A DNA stretch of 64,000 nucleotides from Opacimonas sp014872805 (GTDB lineage: Bacteria > Pseudomonadota > Gammaproteobacteria > Enterobacterales > Alteromonadaceae). Made by a program: the position numbers and the translations under genes. Location of the stretch: contig WKFN01000016.1 in assembly GCA_014872805.1 (NCBI GenBank), positions 62,001 to 126,000 on the forward strand. The letters are read 5' to 3'. Numbering within the stretch: the first letter of the stretch is position 1; every line of letters starts with the position of its first letter. This document shows, piece after piece, positions 44,601 through 52,643 of the stretch. The notes beneath the pieces are model-generated. The model made no database searches. It was given only the letters and a program-made list of their open reading frames with translations, and had not been told where the DNA came from.

Positions 44601-44901
44601 GGCAACAGCACTGTATGATGCCGGTGTAACGAACGTGGCCGTTATCAATAAAGTATCAGAAGGTCGTCCTAATATCGTCGATGCCATTAAAAACGGTGAA
44701 TATGCTTATATCATAAACACCACTGAAGGGCGTCAAGCGATCACCGATTCTGTGTACATTCGTAAAGAAGCACTGTTAAATAAAGTGACTTATACGACGA
44801 CATTGAATGCGGCGTTTGCGACCATCAATTCTAAAGAAGCGGATGATCGGGCACGTGTGACATCAGTTCAAGAGCTTCACGAGCAGGTGAATAACGCCTA
44901 A
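41674..44901 (+). CDS. carB: carbamoyl-phosphate synthase large subunit
   Basis: 1075 aa, the E. coli length (1073). Two homologous ATP-grasp halves: the first starts [21 protein letters not shown], the second near residue 560 with [18 protein letters not shown]. Each carries its glycine-rich loop ([11 protein letters not shown] and [10 protein letters not shown]). The last 140 residues are the MGS-like allosteric domain ([14 protein letters not shown]) that binds UMP and ornithine. Eight bases after carA. Confidence 0.97.
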   Translation: [1075 protein letters not shown]

Positions 44902-44951
44902 ATCACAGGTGACAAATGGTTTAAAGCCATTTAAAATACCCCCAAAATAAC

Positions 44952-44990
44952 AAATGCGCCTTATGCTTAACAAGGATAGGGCGCATTTTT
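44952..44990 (+). terminator. intrinsic terminator after carB
   Basis: AAATGCGCC (44952-44960) pairs with GGCGCATTT (44980-44988) around a 19-base loop and runs into a T-tract. It starts about 50 bases after the carB stop and separates carAB from greA. Confidence 0.8.
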
Positions 44991-45032
44991 GTTCTAATGC
45001 TATGACAAAATCAAAAGAACAAGGAATTAGCC

Positions 45033-45509
45033 ATGACACAATTTCCAATGACGGTGCAAGGTGCAGAAGCACTTCGTGCAGAGCTGAACGAACTGAAGTC
45101 GGTCAAGCGCCCACAAATTATTCAAGCGATTGCGGAAGCTCGCGAGCACGGAGATTTAAAAGAGAACGCCGAATATCATGCCGCGCGTGAGCAACAGAGT
45201 TTTTGCGAAGGGCGTATTCAAGACATCGAAGGTAAGTTGTCGAACGCTCAAGTGATTGACGTTGCCAGTATTCCTAATACAGGGAAGGTCATTTTTGGCG
45301 TCACCGTGACGATATTGAACTGCGATACGGATGAAGAGATAACATATCGGATTGTGGGCGATGATGAAGCCGACATTAAAAATAATCTGATTTCTGTTAA
45401 CTCGCCGATTGCTCGTGGCTTGATTGGTAAAATGGTGGATGATGTGGTCAATATTCAAACGCCCAAAGGAGTTGTGGAGTTTGAAATATTAGAAGTTGAG
45501 CACAACTAA
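45033..45509 (+). CDS. greA: transcription elongation factor GreA
   Basis: 158 aa, the family length. The N-terminal coiled coil holds the tip acidic residues in EHGDLKENAEYHAAREQQ, needed to stimulate RNA polymerase cleavage of backtracked transcripts. The C-terminal FKBP-like domain contains ISVNSPIARGLIGK. AAGGA precedes the ATG at 45033. It follows carB after a terminator, as in many gammaproteobacteria. Confidence 0.96.
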   Translation: MTQFPMTVQGAEALRAELNELKSVKRPQIIQAIAEAREHGDLKENAEYHAAREQQSFCEGRIQDIEGKLSNAQVIDVASIPNTGKVIFGVTVTILNCDTDEEITYRIVGDDEADIKNNLISVNSPIARGLIGKMVDDVVNIQTPKGVVEFEILEVEHN

Positions 45510-45533
45510 ACTAGGAATTTTGATATTTGCATG

Positions 45534-45558
45534 AGCCACCTAACGCGGTGGCTTTTTT
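45534..45558 (+). terminator. intrinsic terminator after greA
   Basis: AGCCACC and GGTGGCT form a perfect 7-bp stem around TAACGC, followed by a T-run to 45558. It slightly overlaps the 3' end of the convergent SulP gene. Confidence 0.88.
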
Positions 45559-47206
45559 AATAGCTGTTTAGAAACTGAGTGCTGCGCTCTAAAGCTTTGG
45601 TACGAGAGTGAGTAAAATGTTCATCCGAGAGGTGTGCTTCTAATCCTACTTGCATCAGTTTGGCTTTAGCTTCATCAGTACGCACAACAATCGTTACATG
45701 TTTGCCCATATCTACTGCTTCAAGAATGACATTTTCTAGAGAAAGCGTCATTGTGTCATCGAGCAAAGAAACATGGCTGATATCGAAGATAACAGCATCA
45801 TGACTTTCAATGTTTTTACGTTCACGCGCAAGTGCTTTTGAAACACCAAAGATCATCGCCCCAGACAGATAGAAAAACAACAAACGACCTTGAGCACTGT
45901 TCAATAATTCGCGTTGTTCATCATTCAATGGGATTTCATCATCCACATCCGACATCGCTTTGATTTTCTGTGCTTCAACGGCAGAAAGCTTTTCAATGAT
46001 GATGACATTCGCGATAAAGACACCGACGCCAACAGCCACTATCAAGTCGACAAACACCGTTAATAGTAATACCGCGTACATGATTAGGGTAGAGTGGCGA
46101 GACACGCGATGAGCACGTTTGATAAAGGACCAATCAAGGATATCCACCCCCACTTTTACGGCAATGGCTGCCAGGACAGCTAAGGGAATGGTTTCAATAA
46201 GGGACGCTGCTCCAAACACGGCAACAACCAACACCGCTACTCGGATTACGCCAGAGAGGGCAGTGCGTCCTCCAGATTGAATATTGACTACCGTCCCCAT
46301 GGTAGCACCCGCACCGGGTAGACCACCAAAGAGGCCAGACATAATATTACCCGAACCTTGACCTACTAGTTCTTTGTTGGAGTTGTGCTCGGTACGCGTT
46401 AAGTTATCGGCAATGACTGAGGTTAACATCGAATCGATACATCCCAGCATACCTAAAACCATGGCATCAATGAGCATCATACGCAGTTCTTCTTGCGTGA
46501 AATAAGGCATGACCATCGACGGCAAAGATACATCGATTGCGCCAATGCGATTGATGCCACCATTGCCAAAAAACAGCAGCGAAAATAAAGTAATAAATAC
46601 TAGAGCAATCAATTGGGGCGGGATGTACTTTTTATATTTGGCAGGGGTCAAAAACAACACGACCAACGTCATGCTAAACAGCATTAACTCGGGCAAACGA
46701 ATATTACTCAATAGCTCAGGGATCTGACTGATTGTGCCAATCACACCGCCAGCGGGCGCGGATTGCCCTAGCGCAGGTGCAACTTGCAGTAAAATCAATA
46801 TGACACCAATGCCAGACATAAAGCCAGACACCACAGAGTAGGGCATTAACGTAATGTATTTACCGAGTTTTAAATAACCAAAAAATATCTGAAAAGCACC
46901 AGCCATCATCACGACGGTAAACGCCATTGCCATGCCTTTATCGGGATTAGACGCGATAAGAGAACTTACGACAGCGGTCATAACGACCGTCATAGGGCCT
47001 GTAGGTTCCGATATAAGCGTGGATGTGCCTCCAAACAGCGAGGCAAATAACCCGATTAAAATAGCGCCATACAAACCTGCTTCAGCGCCAGCGCCCGAGG
47101 CGACACCAAAAGTAAGGGCTAGGGGCAAAGAGACAATGGCAGCGGTTAAACCCCCTAGAAGATCGCCTCGTAGATTATTAAGCGAAAGTTTGTTCAGTGC
47201 GAGCAT
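45557..47206 (-). CDS. SulP family anion transporter with STAS domain
   Basis: 549 aa. The N-terminal SLC26/SulP membrane domain (about 1-400) has DLLGGLTAAIVSLPLALTFGVASGAG, the SEPTGPMTVV segment and GLFGGLPGAGATMGTVVNIQSGGRT. A C-terminal STAS domain (about 440-545) has VIFDISHVSLLDDT. Members carry sulfate, bicarbonate or dicarboxylates; the substrate is not evident. Converges on greA with its stop at the greA terminator. A 98-base gap separates it from the amidohydrolase gene upstream. Confidence 0.87.
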   Translation of the reverse strand: MLALNKLSLNNLRGDLLGGLTAAIVSLPLALTFGVASGAGAEAGLYGAILIGLFASLFGGTSTLISEPTGPMTVVMTAVVSSLIASNPDKGMAMAFTVVMMAGAFQIFFGYLKLGKYITLMPYSVVSGFMSGIGVILILLQVAPALGQSAPAGGVIGTISQIPELLSNIRLPELMLFSMTLVVLFLTPAKYKKYIPPQLIALVFITLFSLLFFGNGGINRIGAIDVSLPSMVMPYFTQEELRMMLIDAMVLGMLGCIDSMLTSVIADNLTRTEHNSNKELVGQGSGNIMSGLFGGLPGAGATMGTVVNIQSGGRTALSGVIRVAVLVVAVFGAASLIETIPLAVLAAIAVKVGVDILDWSFIKRAHRVSRHSTLIMYAVLLLTVFVDLIVAVGVGVFIANVIIIEKLSAVEAQKIKAMSDVDDEIPLNDEQRELLNSAQGRLLFFYLSGAMIFGVSKALARERKNIESHDAVIFDISHVSLLDDTMTLSLENVILEAVDMGKHVTIVVRTDEAKAKLMQVGLEAHLSDEHFTHSRTKALERSTQFLNSY

Positions 47207-47304
47207 GTATTTCTCTAGTTATTGCGGTTTTAACGTAAATTATTTTCCCAAGTCATGTTCAGTGCAACAAGACCGACCACTGTGCGACGAAGGTCGTAAA
47301 AGGC

Positions 47305-48609
47305 TTATTGTACCGCGTTTCCTATGTGATTCTTGACCACAATGCCGTCCTTCATGACAAATGGGATATTTTCTAACACGCTGATATCGTTAAGAACATC
47401 ATTTGATACGGCTAAAATATCAGCAACTTTACCGACATCAATACTGCCAAGTGTGGTTTCCTTTTTGATTAAGGCGGCTGGGGCAATCGTTGCGGCTTGA
47501 ATGGCTTGCATCGGCGTCATGCCAAATTGCACCATTCGCGCAAATTGCTTGCCATTATCACCATGTGGATATACGCCAGCGTCAGAACCAAAAACCATTT
47601 TTACACCAGCCTGCAACGCGTTAGTAAAGCTTTCGCGTTGACGTTTGCCTACGGTTCTTTCTTTGGCAAGACTTTCTTCTAAAATACCAGCTTTCTCACC
47701 TTCGCCAAGGATGTATTCTGTCACATAAATATCCATAGACAGGTAAGTACCGTGTTTGACTGCTAAGGCAATAGCTTCTTCATCCAAAAACGAACCGTGC
47801 TCAATCGAGTCCACCCCAGCTTGAATGGCGGTTTTGATCCCATCTGTACCGTGAGCATGTGCTGCAACAGTGAGGCCGCGTAGATGTGCTTCATCAATCA
47901 ACGCCTTCATTTCTTCAAAGGTAAGCTGCTGTGCGCCAACTTTGGTGCCTTTGGATAACACCCCGCCGGTCGCGCAAAACTTGATAACATCCGCGCCGTA
48001 TTTGATATTTTGCCTGACCTTTGCTTTCATCGCCCAAGGACCGTCAGCCACACCTTCTGAAGTGACATCGTATTCGAACGGCAATAAGTTATTGTCACAA
48101 TGACCGCCAGTGACGCCGATCGACGGACCTGAGACGAACATGCGAGGGCCCAGTACATCACCATCGTTGATGGCATTACGCAACGCTACATCGGCATAGT
48201 TTGGTGCACCCACATTGCGCACTGTCGTAAAACCAGCCATCAAGGTGCGCTTGGCTTTGACGACCCCCGTAATGGCTGCACGGGATGTATCGCGTTGCAA
48301 GCGCTTATAACCATGAATATTGGCATCAGAGGTCAGATGAACATGCATATCCATTAGACCTGGCATTAAGGTATGCCCACTTAAATCAATCACAGTAGCG
48401 TCAGTAGGGATGCTCATATCACCTTGTTGACCAACTTGCGTGATCATATTATCAGTAACAATCACTACCGGTTTTGGATAAACCTTGCCATCGCTTACCG
48501 AGATAAGTTTATCCGCTTTCAGGACTTTGATGGAGTCAGCGAAGGCAAAAGAGTGAAACAAACAAAATGAAGAGAGGCCGATGATAAGATGCTTGGTTAT
48601 TTTAATCAT
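47305..48609 (-). CDS. secreted amidohydrolase family protein
   Basis: 434 aa with a signal peptide (about 1-24, ending AFA). Metal-dependent TIM-barrel hydrolase: LMPGLMDMHVHL gives the first His-x-His pair, with the carbamylated-Lys/His sites around VIKFCATGG and AAHAHGTDGIKTA, His in SIEHGSFLD and the Asp in FGSDAGVYPHG. This is the imidazolonepropionase-like group, which includes secreted Xaa-Pro dipeptidases. Exported location suggests peptide or amide scavenging; the substrate is unknown. AGGGAA precedes the start. Confidence 0.83.
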   Translation of the reverse strand: MIKITKHLIIGLSSFCLFHSFAFADSIKVLKADKLISVSDGKVYPKPVVIVTDNMITQVGQQGDMSIPTDATVIDLSGHTLMPGLMDMHVHLTSDANIHGYKRLQRDTSRAAITGVVKAKRTLMAGFTTVRNVGAPNYADVALRNAINDGDVLGPRMFVSGPSIGVTGGHCDNNLLPFEYDVTSEGVADGPWAMKAKVRQNIKYGADVIKFCATGGVLSKGTKVGAQQLTFEEMKALIDEAHLRGLTVAAHAHGTDGIKTAIQAGVDSIEHGSFLDEEAIALAVKHGTYLSMDIYVTEYILGEGEKAGILEESLAKERTVGKRQRESFTNALQAGVKMVFGSDAGVYPHGDNGKQFARMVQFGMTPMQAIQAATIAPAALIKKETTLGSIDVGKVADILAVSNDVLNDISVLENIPFVMKDGIVVKNHIGNAVQ

Positions 48610-48640
48610 TGTGTTCCCTAAAATGAGGTTATTATAGTTA

Positions 48641-50206
48641 TTATAACGTTTGTTTTCGTGTTGTTACCATGCAGTATACCGCAATCATGAGCATGATCCC
48701 TAGCCAAATCATATTTATTGTCTCACCATAGTAAAAATAAGGGGTTCGCCGCTTTTTTAATGGTAACGCGTAACTTAGGTGTGAGGTTGAAAATTGTTCA
48801 AGTTGTGCTGTAACCCGCCCATAATGATCAATAACGCCGGTGATCCCATTATTGGTCGCTCGAATGACCGGTAGCCCTAATTCAAGCGCTCTGATCTGTG
48901 CGATTTGCATGTGTTGATAAGGACCATGAGAGGCACCAAACCAGGCATCATTACTCAACGTCAAAATGGCATTTGTTTTGGGCGTGAGATTATCACGCAC
49001 TTGTCTGGCAAATAATATTTCATAGCAAAGTGCGGTGGTGAGTGACAGTGACCCTGCTTGTAAATTAGGTTGTAAATACGCCCCACGGGTAAATGATGAC
49101 ATAGGTAAATCAAAAATAGGCGCCAATTCACGCAAAACACCTTCAAACGGAACAAATTCACCAATAGGTAACAAATGATGCTTGGCATAGCGATTAGTAT
49201 GCTCATAGGTATAGTGCTTATCAATGACAATGACATTATTAAACGCTTCATTCGTTGGCACCCGATAATTGAGGATCCCAGTGATCAAGGGGGTATCCGA
49301 TGCCATGCTCTGTTGTTGTAATGCAGCGAGATAATCATCAGCAAGCGGTTCTAATTGCGGAATAGCCGCCTCAGGCCAAATGATGACGTCATGTGTGTCC
49401 CATAGTGCTTGTGTCATGGAAAGATACTTATTCATAGTGTTGGCGTCTTCTTCTGGTACCCAGCGCAGAGATTGCGGAATGTTGCCTTGAACTAACGCGA
49501 GATTTACAGATTGTTGTGGATCTTCAATTTCCCACTGCCAATTGGTGTATTTCATGAACACAGCCAAAAACAAGCCGAGTGCAAAGAGTCCATTTGATTT
49601 GGGTTCAATAGCGTGACGCCAAAGATAATGATTGGTGGCTGGTGTTAAACAAATACATACCAATACTATCCACGCACTAGTGCCTAACTCGCCAAAGATG
49701 GGAATGAGGTGCGTCGCATGTGCCGAACCATTTATCTGACTGTAACCAAGTGATAGCCATGGAAAACCTGTCAATAAGATACCGCGTAAATATTCCACGG
49801 CATACCAAAAGATGGGTGCGGCTAATAAGGTCGGCAATAGCTGTTGCTGACTGTGCTGATTCACCCATGCTAACAAACGAGCGAATAGCGCGGGGAAAAG
49901 TGCCAGATAGCTACATAATAACCCCATTAAAGCCAATGATACTAATAATGGCACTCCACCATAATCAGCAATCGATACATGTACCCAGCTAATACCGGCA
50001 CCAAACCAGCCCATGCCAAAAGCAAAGCCCACTTTGCCAGGTGCTTGAGAACGCAATATGAGATAAAACCAAACCGGTAAAATAAAAAACACCAACAGCC
50101 CATGCTCAAATGGCGCATAAATCAGTGTCATCATGGCACCGCAGAGTAGGGCAATGATCATTTGACGCCACAGAGGCGCTAACCACTGTGGTAAATGCTT
50201 GGGCAT
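48641..50206 (-). CDS. lnt: apolipoprotein N-acyltransferase
   Basis: 521 aa inner-membrane enzyme that adds the third acyl chain to lipoproteins before Lol sorting. N-terminal membrane spans (about 1-200) precede a nitrilase-like domain. The catalytic triad is seen as Glu in IIWPEAAIPQ, Lys in YAKHHLLPIGEFVPFE and Cys in TTALCYEILFARQ. Its start overlaps the corC stop by one base (TAATG). Last gene of miaB-phoH-ybeY-corC-lnt, the same order as E. coli. Confidence 0.95.
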   Translation of the reverse strand: MPKHLPQWLAPLWRQMIIALLCGAMMTLIYAPFEHGLLVFFILPVWFYLILRSQAPGKVGFAFGMGWFGAGISWVHVSIADYGGVPLLVSLALMGLLCSYLALFPALFARLLAWVNQHSQQQLLPTLLAAPIFWYAVEYLRGILLTGFPWLSLGYSQINGSAHATHLIPIFGELGTSAWIVLVCICLTPATNHYLWRHAIEPKSNGLFALGLFLAVFMKYTNWQWEIEDPQQSVNLALVQGNIPQSLRWVPEEDANTMNKYLSMTQALWDTHDVIIWPEAAIPQLEPLADDYLAALQQQSMASDTPLITGILNYRVPTNEAFNNVIVIDKHYTYEHTNRYAKHHLLPIGEFVPFEGVLRELAPIFDLPMSSFTRGAYLQPNLQAGSLSLTTALCYEILFARQVRDNLTPKTNAILTLSNDAWFGASHGPYQHMQIAQIRALELGLPVIRATNNGITGVIDHYGRVTAQLEQFSTSHLSYALPLKKRRTPYFYYGETINMIWLGIMLMIAVYCMVTTRKQTL

Positions 50207-51081
50207 TAGGCCGGGGTCTCGTTTGGAACGTCTGGTAAAGTGACTTTGAGTTGTACGATACGACGCTTATCAGCGTGAGTGACTTTGAATTCAATGCCGT
50301 TAATTTTTACCTTTTCACCACTATCGGGCATATGACCAAAGCCTTTTAGGACAATGCCACCAATAGTATCGGCTTCTTCTTCATTGAATTGGGTTTCAAA
50401 AAAGGCATTAAAATCATCTAAAGGCGTGAGGGCCTTTACTGAATAAGTATGCTTGTTAAGAGGGCGAATACCATCGATGCTATTTTCGTCATCGTCGTGT
50501 TCGTCTTCGATTTCGCCAACAATGAGTTCCAAAATATCCTCAATGGTCACTAGACCCGATACACCGCCGTATTCGTCGACCACAATCGCCATGTGATAGC
50601 GCTGCTGACGAAACTCTTTTAATAAAATATCCACTCGTTTGGATTCAGGGACAATGACGGCATCGCGTAACACATCTTTGAGCTCAAAGGTGGCATCACT
50701 GTTAAAGGCATAACTGAGCATGTCTTTAGCAAGCAAAATACCTTCGATATGGTCCTTGTCTTCACTGATAACTGGAAAACGGCTGTGTGCGGATTCTAGT
50801 ACTTGGGGTAAAAAGTCTTCGACTTTATCTTCAATATTGATGGTGATCATCTGAGCCCGAGGGATCATAATATCGCGAACTTTGATATTGCCTACGTTGA
50901 TAACGCCTTCTATCATTTCCCGTGTTTGTGGGTCAATGACGTCATTTTGTTGGGCTTCTGAGATGACTTCTACGAGGTCTTCCGTGCTTTGCGGTTCTGG
51001 GCTAAACGTGTCTTTTATTTTTTCAAAAAAGCTTTTGCTCTGCGCAGAACCGTTACTAGAGTGGGGATTGTCGTCGTTCAT
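50206..51081 (-). CDS. corC: CorC/YbeX family CBS-domain protein
   Basis: 291 aa. Tandem CBS domains (about 70-190; VRDIMIPRAQM, VVDEYGGVSGLVTIEDILE) are followed by a CorC/HlyC C-terminal domain (about 205-285). E. coli CorC (YbeX) is linked to Mg2+/Co2+ efflux and to ribosome-related phenotypes. The acidic N-terminus and GEIEDEHDDDEN linker are typical. Coupled to lnt by a one-base overlap; 42 bases after ybeY. Confidence 0.93.
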   Translation of the reverse strand: MNDDNPHSSNGSAQSKSFFEKIKDTFSPEPQSTEDLVEVISEAQQNDVIDPQTREMIEGVINVGNIKVRDIMIPRAQMITINIEDKVEDFLPQVLESAHSRFPVISEDKDHIEGILLAKDMLSYAFNSDATFELKDVLRDAVIVPESKRVDILLKEFRQQRYHMAIVVDEYGGVSGLVTIEDILELIVGEIEDEHDDDENSIDGIRPLNKHTYSVKALTPLDDFNAFFETQFNEEEADTIGGIVLKGFGHMPDSGEKVKINGIEFKVTHADKRRIVQLKVTLPDVPNETPA

Positions 51082-51123
51082 GACTTTATTTTGTTTACCT
51101 TAGCAAAAAATACAATATCTAAA

Positions 51124-51582
51124 TTAATCTGTGTTGTAGGGATCGTCAATACCTAATTGCGCTAATATGGCAATTTCATGTGATTCCATTAACTCAGCTT
51201 CATCATCTTTAATATGGTCAAAGCCCAAACAATGCAAGGTGCCATGGACGATCATATGAGCATAATGTGCCGCTATCGACTTGTGCTGAGCTGCCGCTTC
51301 AGACACGACCACATCGTGACAGATGACCAAGTCGCCAATGTGATTTGAGGGAATAAAATCGGGCAAATCAGAGGGGAACGACAGGACATTTGTCGGTTTG
51401 TCTTTGCCCCGATACTCGCGATTGAGCTGTTGTGATTCGGTTTTAGAAACGAAACGAACTGACATTTCAGCACAATCATGCTGAATTTGTTCTAATGTGG
51501 TTTGGATGTATTGCTCAATTTGCTTTGGTTGAGGTAAATCCAAAGCATCAACCGCAATTTGCACATCTAAATCAATTCGCAT
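51124..51582 (-). CDS. ybeY: endoribonuclease YbeY (rRNA maturation factor)
   Basis: 152 aa from the ATG at 51582, opening MRIDLDVQIAV; the frame extends 9 codons further, but that part lies inside phoH and is not conserved. The zinc site is HMIVHGTLHCLGFDH, matching HGxLHLxGxDH, near residues 112-126. YbeY takes part in 16S rRNA 3' maturation and ribosome quality control. The start overlaps the phoH end by 11 bases, as usual in this operon. Confidence 0.94.
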   Translation of the reverse strand: MRIDLDVQIAVDALDLPQPKQIEQYIQTTLEQIQHDCAEMSVRFVSKTESQQLNREYRGKDKPTNVLSFPSDLPDFIPSNHIGDLVICHDVVVSEAAAQHKSIAAHYAHMIVHGTLHCLGFDHIKDDEAELMESHEIAILAQLGIDDPYNTD

Positions 51583-52627
51583 CGTTATCTTTAGCTGCTT
51601 GCTGAGCAAGTTTTTCGGCTTTTTCTACTGCTTTGCGTTTGGCTACTTCCGCATCATGGGTTTCATAAGCTTGTACAATACGAGCCACTACTGGATGACG
51701 TACGACATCATGGGCGTTGAAAAAATTAAACGAAATATCTTCTACGTCTTGCAATACTTCTATCGCATGACGCAATCCCGAACGCACCCCTCTGGGTAAA
51801 TCCACTTGAGTAATATCACCGGTAATGACGGCTTTAGAGTTAAAGCCAATCCGAGTAAGGAACATTTTCATTTGTTCGGTGGTGGTATTTTGTGATTCAT
51901 CTAAAATGACAAAGGCATCGTTTAGGGTTCGGCCACGCATATAGGCAAGAGGCGCAATTTCGATGACGTTGCGCTCAATGAGTTTTTCGACTTTTTCAAA
52001 ACCGAGCATTTCAAATAATGCATCATATAATGGCCGCAAATACGGATCGACTTTTTGTGATAAGTCACCGGGTAAAAAACCGAGTTTTTCACCTGCTTCA
52101 ACGGCGGGGCGAGTCAACAATATACGACGAATTTCTTGACGCTCTAAAGCATCTACGGCACAGGCCACGGCCAAATAGGTTTTACCTGTTCCTGCTGGGC
52201 CAATACCAAAGGCGATGTCGTTGTTAATGACGTTGGCGACATATTGGGCTTGATTCGGATTACGCGGTTTAATGATGCCGCGCTTAGTTTTGATGTGAAC
52301 TTGTTTACCGTAGGGGTTGAGTTCATCTTCGCTGACTTGGTCTAAGACTTTAGCCCCTTGAATGGCAAGGTGAACTTGGTCTGCAGATAATTCTGGAATG
52401 ACCCCTCTAACAGGAGCAGTTTCCACAAATAAATTTTTTAATAAATCTATGGCAACATCCGATGCAGAGGTTTCACCAATAATTTTAAAATGATTGTTGC
52501 GATAGGTGATTTCGACTCCTAAACGTCTTTCAAGGTGTTTGATGTTGTCATCAAAAGGACCGCATAAGCTCGCAAGACGCTTATTATCCGCTTCTAAGAT
52601 AAGCTCGTTCGATTCTAAGTTACTCAA
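51572..52627 (-). CDS. ybeZ: PhoH-like ATPase YbeZ
   Basis: 351 aa from a TTG at 52627. GAGG lies 5-6 bases ahead and the product then starts SNLESNELILEADNKRL, aligning with the E. coli YbeZ N-terminus. A GTG at 52675 would extend into miaB by 32 bases. The P-loop is FGIGPAGTGKTYLA, with GRTLNDAFVILDESQN (Walker B) and AVITGDITQVDLP. It is thought to act with YbeY on RNA. The C-terminal tail is Lys/Ala-rich. Confidence 0.93.
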   Translation of the reverse strand: MSNLESNELILEADNKRLASLCGPFDDNIKHLERRLGVEITYRNNHFKIIGETSASDVAIDLLKNLFVETAPVRGVIPELSADQVHLAIQGAKVLDQVSEDELNPYGKQVHIKTKRGIIKPRNPNQAQYVANVINNDIAFGIGPAGTGKTYLAVACAVDALERQEIRRILLTRPAVEAGEKLGFLPGDLSQKVDPYLRPLYDALFEMLGFEKVEKLIERNVIEIAPLAYMRGRTLNDAFVILDESQNTTTEQMKMFLTRIGFNSKAVITGDITQVDLPRGVRSGLRHAIEVLQDVEDISFNFFNAHDVVRHPVVARIVQAYETHDAEVAKRKAVEKAEKLAQQAAKDNDAN

Positions 52628-52643
52628 AAATGCCTCTAAAATA